NCBI RefSeq assembly: GCF_018863395.1
Contig: NZ_JAHKRR010000001.1
Span: 62,001-126,000, forward strand
From: Sinomicrobium weinanense
GTDB lineage: Bacteria; Bacteroidota; Bacteroidia; Flavobacteriales; Flavobacteriaceae
Direction of reading: 5' to 3'
DNA: 64,000 bases
Position 1 is the stretch's first letter, and each line of letters opens with the position of its first letter. The notes beneath the pieces are model-generated. The model did not search any database, was not told the DNA's origin, and saw nothing but the letters and a program-made list of their open reading frames with translations. Shown piece after piece: positions 58,226 to 64,000 of the stretch. A program made the position numbers and the translations under genes.

Positions 58226-60904
58226 TTACATTTGGTATGTTATTCCGAATAGAATATACCGGGGCAATACTACATATTGATAGGTACCCATAAAAGCATC
58301 GGAGAATTGATCCCTCCTGATGCTTTTGGTGTTCAATATATTAGCAGCTGAAATTTGGAATTCCCATGGACTGTCATCGTGCTGGTAATACAGGTCAATA
58401 TTTAAGAATTCATAGGAGCTCTTCGTAGTTCCGCCCCTGTTCTTATAAACGTTATACTCATAATCAGCCAGCAACGTAAAATATTTTAAAATCCCCCATT
58501 CCAGTTTTGCAAATGGCTGATGGGTTATAAATTTATTTTTGATGTCAGCTCCCGAATAGGTGTTGAATATTTTTTGAAAGCCTAATGTTACATTGGGTAG
58601 CTCACTAAAATTTGTAGTTGCCGAAGCCTTGTAGTTTTGAATTAACGAGGTATTGGTGTTTTGAATCCCTTCAATGCTATTGTGATATTTAGAATGAGAA
58701 ATATTGGCCATGATATGGAATCGCATAAAAGTGTAACGCTTGTCATAGGATCCGGAAGCCGATACGATTTCATTGGCGCTGTTGGCATTAATAACGGTCA
58801 ATAAGGAATTATTACCGGAATAGGTCACATCATTTAAAATATCATCAAACTTTTTTTGATAATTAAACCTCATATTGATGTTTTTGTGATAGAAAGAATC
58901 AAACAAATTATAGCTTAGGCCCAGTTGATGATAATAGCCGTAATTGAGTTTTTCATTCCCCTGAAATAAAATGTTATATCCTTGTATAGTGGTTCCTAAA
59001 GCGAGTTGTGAAATTTTCGGGAATTGGGTTTTCATATTGTAATTCAGGGAGATGCTTTCACTGCGTTTAAAATTAAACCTGGCATAAAAATCTGGTAACA
59101 GGACATGTCTATCGGAAGTAAATGTCTTGTTTAGCTGCCGGTTTTTCCATTGATAATAATGATAAGAAACACCCGGGATCATGATAAGCCTGCCCAATTT
59201 CGTTTTGTAACGGGCACTTATAAAAACGTCATTCACCCGAAATTGCACATCGTTGTTCCAGGCATTGCCTTCAAGCTTTGTGGGGTTGTTTTCTGCAACC
59301 CGGGAAATATCCGAAACAAGGTTTTGATGTTGATTTTGAATTCCTCCGGTGATATTGATATGATTTTTACCGTTTAAAATGCGGTAATACTTAAATATAC
59401 CACTCCAATTACGGGTTACCGTGTTTTTTTGTTGTAACAACTCATGTGTTCCCTTATCCGTATCGGGGAATATCCCGGGAAAGGAGGGCTGGGACGTCTG
59501 TAAATGATATAAAGGGTTTAGTTTGCTGTACCTGTGATTTAATTCTAACGAAAAAATATGATGCACATTTTTGGTCAAATATCCCCTGAGCGATTGTTCC
59601 ATAATGAGGGGGCGTTGATGATCCCGTTCTTTAACAGCATTTTCCACGGTGTTAAAACCGGACAAACGCTGATTGAGCTGGGTGGCATCTGTGGATTTTA
59701 AAAACCCGTCATAGCTTATATACACATCTTTCTTAGGCGTAAATACCGAAGAGATTTTAGCAATGCCGGAAACCGTCCGTTGATCTGTATCGGAATTTAC
59801 GGCTTCGGTGACATTTCCGTCATCCCTTAAATAGGTGTGATGCGCCAGGGAATTTATGATAGTTTTAATTTTCGAAGCGATACCAAATCCGGAAAAACTC
59901 CATTTCTTACCCGGAACATAAGTAAAATTGAAGGCTCCCAATTGTGTTATTAATTCTTTTGCCCTGTTATTTTGCATAGAAGCCAGGCCAATATCATTGT
60001 TTTCAGATAAAAAAGTGGTGCCGGATTTTTCAGTGATATTTTTTATACCGCTATTAAATTTCAGGTAATCTTTAAAAGAAAAGCTACGGCTCCCTGTGTT
60101 GTTTAAGTCTCCGATAAAATTCAGATTTGCTTTTGAAGTGTAATAAAATAGGTTCGGATGGAAGGTATATCGGTCTTCAAGGCCTCCGCTTGCTTTTATA
60201 TCTCCGAAAAGCATATTTTTCTTTCCCTCTTTCAGCCTGATGTTAAGCGCCAGGTTTTCTTCATTGTCCAATCCCTTTAACGGAGAAACTTCGTTATAGT
60301 CCTGTACTACTTCTACTTTATCTACGGCATCGGCGGGAATATTTTTAGTGGCCAGCTTTGTATTGCCATCAAAAAACTTTTTCCCTTCAACCAAAAGATT
60401 ATTTACTTTCTTGCCCTGTACCTTAACTTCACCGCTTTCATCGATCTCAAAGCCCGGGAGCTTTTCCAGTATATTTTCGAGCTTTCGTTCTTTTCCGTTT
60501 GTAAAAGCATCGGCCTTGTAAATAATGGTGTCCCCGGAAAGGGTTACAGGCATTTTCTGTACCACTTCAACACCGTCGAGCTGATTTACATTTTCATAGA
60601 GTACAATGTTTTTTATAATTCCCGGATCATCTTCCTTTATCGTAAAAACCTCTTTGCTTGATCTATACCCTAAATAACTGGCAGATAATTCATAAGATGT
60701 TCCCGTCTTTCCTTTCAGGACAAACCTGCCCTCGTAATTGGTCACGGCATACGAGACTATCGCCCCCGTCTCCGGGTTCTTCAGGAGTACATTGGCCATT
60801 TCCAGGGGTTTGGAAAGAGAGTCTTTGACCATCCCTTCTATGACTACTTGCTGGGCAAAAGAAATGTTGGCGAACAGGAGAACAGCAATCGCGAGATATT
60901 TCAT
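58226..60904 (-). CDS. TonB-dependent receptor-like outer-membrane protein
   Basis: An 892-residue protein with a signal peptide, an N-terminal carboxypeptidase-regulatory-like domain (KDSLSKPLEMANVLLKNPE), a plug-like region (KLENILEKLPGFEIDESGEV) and a C-terminal barrel rich in aromatic beta strands ending VVLPRYILFGITYQM. This is the outer-membrane-beta-barrel family paired with GLPGLI proteins in Bacteroidota. It follows the GLPGLI gene by 1 nt. The substrate is unknown; it lacks a SusD partner. Confidence 0.88.
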   Translation of the reverse strand: MKYLAIAVLLFANISFAQQVVIEGMVKDSLSKPLEMANVLLKNPETGAIVSYAVTNYEGRFVLKGKTGTSYELSASYLGYRSSKEVFTIKEDDPGIIKNIVLYENVNQLDGVEVVQKMPVTLSGDTIIYKADAFTNGKERKLENILEKLPGFEIDESGEVKVQGKKVNNLLVEGKKFFDGNTKLATKNIPADAVDKVEVVQDYNEVSPLKGLDNEENLALNIRLKEGKKNMLFGDIKASGGLEDRYTFHPNLFYYTSKANLNFIGDLNNTGSRSFSFKDYLKFNSGIKNITEKSGTTFLSENNDIGLASMQNNRAKELITQLGAFNFTYVPGKKWSFSGFGIASKIKTIINSLAHHTYLRDDGNVTEAVNSDTDQRTVSGIAKISSVFTPKKDVYISYDGFLKSTDATQLNQRLSGFNTVENAVKERDHQRPLIMEQSLRGYLTKNVHHIFSLELNHRYSKLNPLYHLQTSQPSFPGIFPDTDKGTHELLQQKNTVTRNWSGIFKYYRILNGKNHINITGGIQNQHQNLVSDISRVAENNPTKLEGNAWNNDVQFRVNDVFISARYKTKLGRLIMIPGVSYHYYQWKNRQLNKTFTSDRHVLLPDFYARFNFKRSESISLNYNMKTQFPKISQLALGTTIQGYNILFQGNEKLNYGYYHQLGLSYNLFDSFYHKNINMRFNYQKKFDDILNDVTYSGNNSLLTVINANSANEIVSASGSYDKRYTFMRFHIMANISHSKYHNSIEGIQNTNTSLIQNYKASATTNFSELPNVTLGFQKIFNTYSGADIKNKFITHQPFAKLEWGILKYFTLLADYEYNVYKNRGGTTKSSYEFLNIDLYYQHDDSPWEFQISAANILNTKSIRRDQFSDAFMGTYQYVVLPRYILFGITYQM

Positions 60905-60905
60905 T

Positions 60906-61754
60906 TTATCCCTTGGTTATTGTAATACTTATACCCGATGACTTTTTATTTCCTGATTTTTTATGCATTTTCTGCATTTCCTGATACTTGTCCTGGCGTA
61001 TTTTTTTCATTTCTTCTTCATCGACCACTTTACCTTTATCCGGAACCGGCAAATCTACCGCCTCGTCTTTAAGCACTATCCGGTCGCAAATCATGGTTTT
61101 GCCGCCATCGTGTATTTCCAGGATCAGCCCGGGGAGTCCCCAGTAAGAGTCAGGACCGTTATTTACGGGGATCTCGGGCGTATACCATGCCGTTACAATG
61201 ACTTGTTTTTTTACTGTTGAAGGTTGTTCCTCTTTTTTATTTCCCTTTTCTTTATCCTTATCTGTATGGACTTTCAGAAAGTCGGGTTGTTCGGTTTCTT
61301 TAATGTAAGTGGCCTTGTAGCAGGTGTAATTTCCTATCTTTTTTGTTTCATCTTCCAGGCGCCAGTTGAATTCCGGGAGCGAATCGCGGATTGAAAATAG
61401 TTTTCCCATAAAATCATCCTGCCTGATGTACGATCGGGTTGCGGTGTTTTTGTACAACATCTTATCGCCACCCAGAGAAACTGCCATGTTATTTCCGGAA
61501 GAAAGGTTTACATTCATGCTTTCATCCTGTTTCCACAAAGAGGCTTGTGACGTGAACGTTAAGGTAAATTCCTTGTGAAGGGACTTTTTAAATTGTTTTG
61601 TTATTTCTTTCTTTCTGGCTTCGGTCATGCCTGTGCCCGAAATTTCGATCTTCCCTTTTTGTTTCGTTTGGTAATGTGCTTCCCCACTAATTTGCTGAGC
61701 ATTTGATTTCGATTGAAAAACGATCAGAGCAAGTATAAAAATCAAGGTTCTCAT
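60906..61754 (-). CDS. GLPGLI-family secreted protein
   Basis: A 282-residue secreted protein with the family-defining motif in DSYWGLPGLILEIHDGG (about residues 205-221), preceded by a typical TAWYTPEIPVNNGP segment. A signal peptide is present (cleavage near SNAQ, residue 20). A Lys/Glu/Met-rich tail (VVDEEEMKKIRQDKYQEMQK) ends the protein. GLPGLI proteins are of unknown function and nearly always pair with a TonB-dependent receptor, as here. It is divergent from the histidine kinase gene. Confidence 0.9.
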   Translation of the reverse strand: MRTLIFILALIVFQSKSNAQQISGEAHYQTKQKGKIEISGTGMTEARKKEITKQFKKSLHKEFTLTFTSQASLWKQDESMNVNLSSGNNMAVSLGGDKMLYKNTATRSYIRQDDFMGKLFSIRDSLPEFNWRLEDETKKIGNYTCYKATYIKETEQPDFLKVHTDKDKEKGNKKEEQPSTVKKQVIVTAWYTPEIPVNNGPDSYWGLPGLILEIHDGGKTMICDRIVLKDEAVDLPVPDKGKVVDEEEMKKIRQDKYQEMQKMHKKSGNKKSSGISITITKG

Positions 61755-61812
61755 ATCATTGTGATTTAATAATTATGCACTCAAATTTGAGGGAATGCCC
61801 GGTATTTATGAG

Positions 61813-61837
61813 TTAAGTAGTGTTAACGAGTGTTAAC
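61813..61837. promoter_or_regulatory. Three 10-bp-phased TTAA(C/G) repeats, candidate OmpR-type operator
   Basis: TTAAG (61813-61817), TTAAC (61823-61827) and TTAAC (61833-61837) recur at 10-bp period between the divergent GLPGLI and kinase genes. One-turn-phased direct repeats are typical of OmpR-family response regulators, one of which is encoded at 63328. Downstream, TATTTTTA (61866-61873) is a plausible -7 element for the kinase gene. Confidence 0.55.
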
Positions 61838-61897
61838 CGAAATGAGATAACTGAAAATTAGTTACTATTTTTAGCCTGGATCATTAATTATCGTCTT

Positions 61898-63331
61898 TTG
61901 AACAATACCATCTATAAAAACTTGATTTATAGTATTGCCCTGACAATTCTGGTTACTCTGGGGATTCAGGGGTATTGGAATTACAAGAATTATACGGTGT
62001 TGAAACAAACTTTTGCCAATGATGTCCAGATTGCCCTGGATAATGGTGTTGAGACCTATTACGCCAATATTACCAAAGATGATGTATTTACTTTTTTCAG
62101 GGATAAAAATTCTGAGAAGAGCGAAAAGGGGATTGATAATTTTGTCGCCGATGTGCTTCCCCCGGGGAAAACGGGCGATACGGCACCTAAAAAAAAGATC
62201 AGATTAAATTCACTGGATCCCGACAAAATATCATCGGTTACCGTCTATAAAGATCGGAAGCAGGATTCGGTTAAAAACCTTAAAAATCTTACTGCGAGCA
62301 TTGTAGTGTCTATTACCAGGGATTCACTCTTGTTCGATGATTTCAATAAGGCCCTTAGCCGGGAACTGGAGCGAAAGGACCTGGATATCGATTATAATAT
62401 TGTCCATTTTAAAAGTGATACTGTTTATAAAAAATATGAATTGAGCCCGGATAGCGATTTATCCATGGCTACTTTTTCAAAATCTACATATTTACCTAAG
62501 GGAGATCAGATAGAACTGCAATACAGCAACCCCGTATTGCTTATTTTAAAACGTGGTACCACCGGTGTTTTGTTATCTTTTATACTTTGTCTCTGCATCA
62601 TAAGCTGCCTGCTGTATTTATTATATATCATTAAAAAGCAAAAGCAGCTTGCCGAAATAAAGAACGACCTTATAAGCAATATAACACACGAGCTTAAAAC
62701 GCCTATTGCCACAGCGACCACGGCTATTGAAGGTGTCACAAATTTCAATCCTGAGAATGATTTCAATAAAAACATGCGTTACCTGAATGTCTCTAAAGAG
62801 CAACTGGGTAAATTGTCATTAATGGTAGAAAAGATCCTGGAAACGGCCACTTTAGACAGCGATAAGCTCCTGTTAAACAAAAAAAAGGTCAATATTGACG
62901 GTTTAGTGCAAAAGTGCTTCGAAAAATATCAAATACTGGAGACCGGCCGAACGCTCGAATTTCATTCCGATATTAAAAATGTGATGTCGGATGTCGATGT
63001 TTTTCATCTTGAAAACGCTGTGTGCAATTTAATTGACAACGCCATAAAATACGGCGGTGATACCATTGAAATTTCCATGAAGCAGCAAAACCAGATCGCA
63101 AGTATCTGTATTGCCGATAACGGAAACGTCATTCCCAAATCCCAGCAGCAAAAAATATTTGATAAATTTTACAGGATCCCTACGGGTAACCGGCACGATA
63201 TAAAAGGCTTTGGCATCGGTTTGTACTACACCAAAAAAATTATAGAAAAACATAACGGAACGCTTGCCCTGGAACGCATACACGATAAAAATACATTTAT
63301 CATTAACCTGCCAATTTTACAAACATCATGA
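61898..63331 (+). CDS. Sensor histidine kinase
   Basis: A 477-residue kinase with two membrane helices (about 9-27 and 218-243) around a periplasmic sensor domain, then the phosphoacceptor SNITHELKTPIATATTA (H264), an N-box NLIDNAIKYGG, and G-boxes ADNGNVIP and GFGIGLYY. The start is a TTG; in-frame sequence upstream reaches a stop at 61859 with no ATG or GTG. It overlaps the response-regulator gene by 4 nt (ATGA). It may sense the substrate or state of the TonB/GLPGLI system divergently encoded. Confidence 0.92.
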   Translation: MNNTIYKNLIYSIALTILVTLGIQGYWNYKNYTVLKQTFANDVQIALDNGVETYYANITKDDVFTFFRDKNSEKSEKGIDNFVADVLPPGKTGDTAPKKKIRLNSLDPDKISSVTVYKDRKQDSVKNLKNLTASIVVSITRDSLLFDDFNKALSRELERKDLDIDYNIVHFKSDTVYKKYELSPDSDLSMATFSKSTYLPKGDQIELQYSNPVLLILKRGTTGVLLSFILCLCIISCLLYLLYIIKKQKQLAEIKNDLISNITHELKTPIATATTAIEGVTNFNPENDFNKNMRYLNVSKEQLGKLSLMVEKILETATLDSDKLLLNKKKVNIDGLVQKCFEKYQILETGRTLEFHSDIKNVMSDVDVFHLENAVCNLIDNAIKYGGDTIEISMKQQNQIASICIADNGNVIPKSQQQKIFDKFYRIPTGNRHDIKGFGIGLYYTKKIIEKHNGTLALERIHDKNTFIINLPILQTS

Positions 63332-64000
63332 ATGATAAGATCAGTATTCTCTTAGCGGAAGACGAAATGGTCCTTGGCCAGATCATAAAAGAAAGCCTGG
63401 AAACCAGGGATTTTATTGTAACTCATGTTGAAGATGGTGAAAAAGCGTTTAAAAACTATCAAAAGGAGGCACCTGACCTGTTGGTCCTCGATGTTATGAT
63501 GCCGAATAGGGATGGTTTTACCCTGGCTAAGGAAATTAGAAAAACAGATAAAACCACACCTATAATTTTTTTAACCTCAAAATCCCAGACACAGGATGTT
63601 ATTGACGGGTTTCAACACGGCGGAAACGATTATTTAAAAAAGCCTTTTAGCATGGAAGAACTTATTGTTCGCATTCACGCCCTGCTGAATAGGGTTCAAC
63701 TCCAAAAAGACCTGCAGCATATTGTCATAGGCAATTATATATTTAATTATCAAAAACAATCCTTAAACTTTCAGAATATTAAAATTAATCTTACCCATAG
63801 GGAAACACAGTTGCTATATCATTTACAACAACATAAGAATGAAATTCTGGACAGGTCATTTATTTTAAAAAAGCTATGGGGAGATGACGACTTTTTCAAC
63901 GCGAGAAGTATGGACGTTTTTATAACCAAACTCCGCAAGAAACTAAATAAAGACGATAGTATTCAGATCATCAACGTCAGAGGATATGGTTATAAACTGA
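63328..64000 (+). CDS. OmpR-family response regulator (runs off window)
   Basis: The frame from the ATG at 63328 is open to the window edge, 224 residues. The receiver domain has acidic residues E11-D12, the phosphoacceptor D55 in LLVLDVMMPNRDG, T/S in IIFLTSKSQ and the Lys in DYLKKPFS. A winged-helix DNA-binding domain follows (LTHRETQLLYHLQQHKNEILDRS, then MDVFITKLRKKLNKD and INVRGYGYKL). The terminal residues are just beyond the edge. It is cognate to the overlapping kinase. Confidence 0.92.
   Translation, partial: MNDKISILLAEDEMVLGQIIKESLETRDFIVTHVEDGEKAFKNYQKEAPDLLVLDVMMPNRDGFTLAKEIRKTDKTTPIIFLTSKSQTQDVIDGFQHGGNDYLKKPFSMEELIVRIHALLNRVQLQKDLQHIVIGNYIFNYQKQSLNFQNIKINLTHRETQLLYHLQQHKNEILDRSFILKKLWGDDDFFNARSMDVFITKLRKKLNKDDSIQIINVRGYGYKL

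Noticed and set aside
1-64000. CRISPR array, prophage, tRNA or rRNA genes
   Set aside because: No regularly spaced direct repeats, phage structural genes or recognisable structural RNA sequences were seen on either strand.

Overview
The window looks like a chromosomal segment of a member of the Bacteroidota, most likely Flavobacteriaceae. The evidence is a SusC/SusD pair with an ECF sigma factor and FecR, a GLPGLI-family protein beside a TonB-dependent receptor, many short-signal lipoproteins, and promoters of the Bacteroidota type (TTG-N17-20-TANNTTTG). No rRNA, tRNA, CRISPR array or intact transposase was recognised.

Positions 1-30.6 kb form a stress and low-oxygen style island. It encodes five tandem-domain universal stress proteins, PEP synthase, a P2-type cation ATPase, a ferritin-like protein with an ABC/HlyD exporter, a hydrolase with a phosphoribosyltransferase, a compact class II (B12-dependent) ribonucleotide reductase, an ATP-cone/PD-(D/E)XK protein, a beta-CASP RNase-like protein, cardiolipin synthase, a hibernation factor, FtsH and phosphofructokinase. 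Its main transcription units share one promoter design. A 12-bp palindrome of Crp/Fnr type, TGAT-N4-(A/G)TCA, lies exactly 23 bp (24 bp once) upstream of a -7 element T(A/T)NNTTT(G/A). I found ten such boxes serving eleven promoters, and none after 30.6 kb. The regulator itself is not in the window.

Two of these promoters (14861 and 15278) do not lead to a protein gene. They head two related, apparently non-coding units with the same 17-nt start, a shared GAAACAGGC/GCCTGTTTC hairpin and a terminator-like hairpin each, just upstream of nrdJ. They are candidate paralogous small RNAs of the regulon and are the most novel item here.

Positions 30.7-38.8 kb are an accessory zone: MITE-like inverted-repeat elements, a decayed phytanoyl-CoA dioxygenase-like gene, an ArsR regulator with three tandem AHSA1/SRPBCC paralogs, an IclR/MFS divergent pair, a secreted papain-like cysteine protease, an unknown secreted protein and a lipoprotein hydrolase.

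Positions 38.8-54.9 kb are a peptide- or redox-oriented SusCD locus: divergent ECF sigma and FecR, SusC with STN domain, SusD, three TlpA-like thioredoxin lipoproteins, a strong terminator, DsbD and an M16 peptidase. No glycoside hydrolase is present. Positions 55.0-64.0 kb carry a 46-nt perfect palindrome, small membrane and lipoproteins, and a TonB receptor/GLPGLI pair divergent from a histidine kinase/OmpR-type regulator pair. Three 10-bp-phased TTAA(C/G) repeats lie between them.
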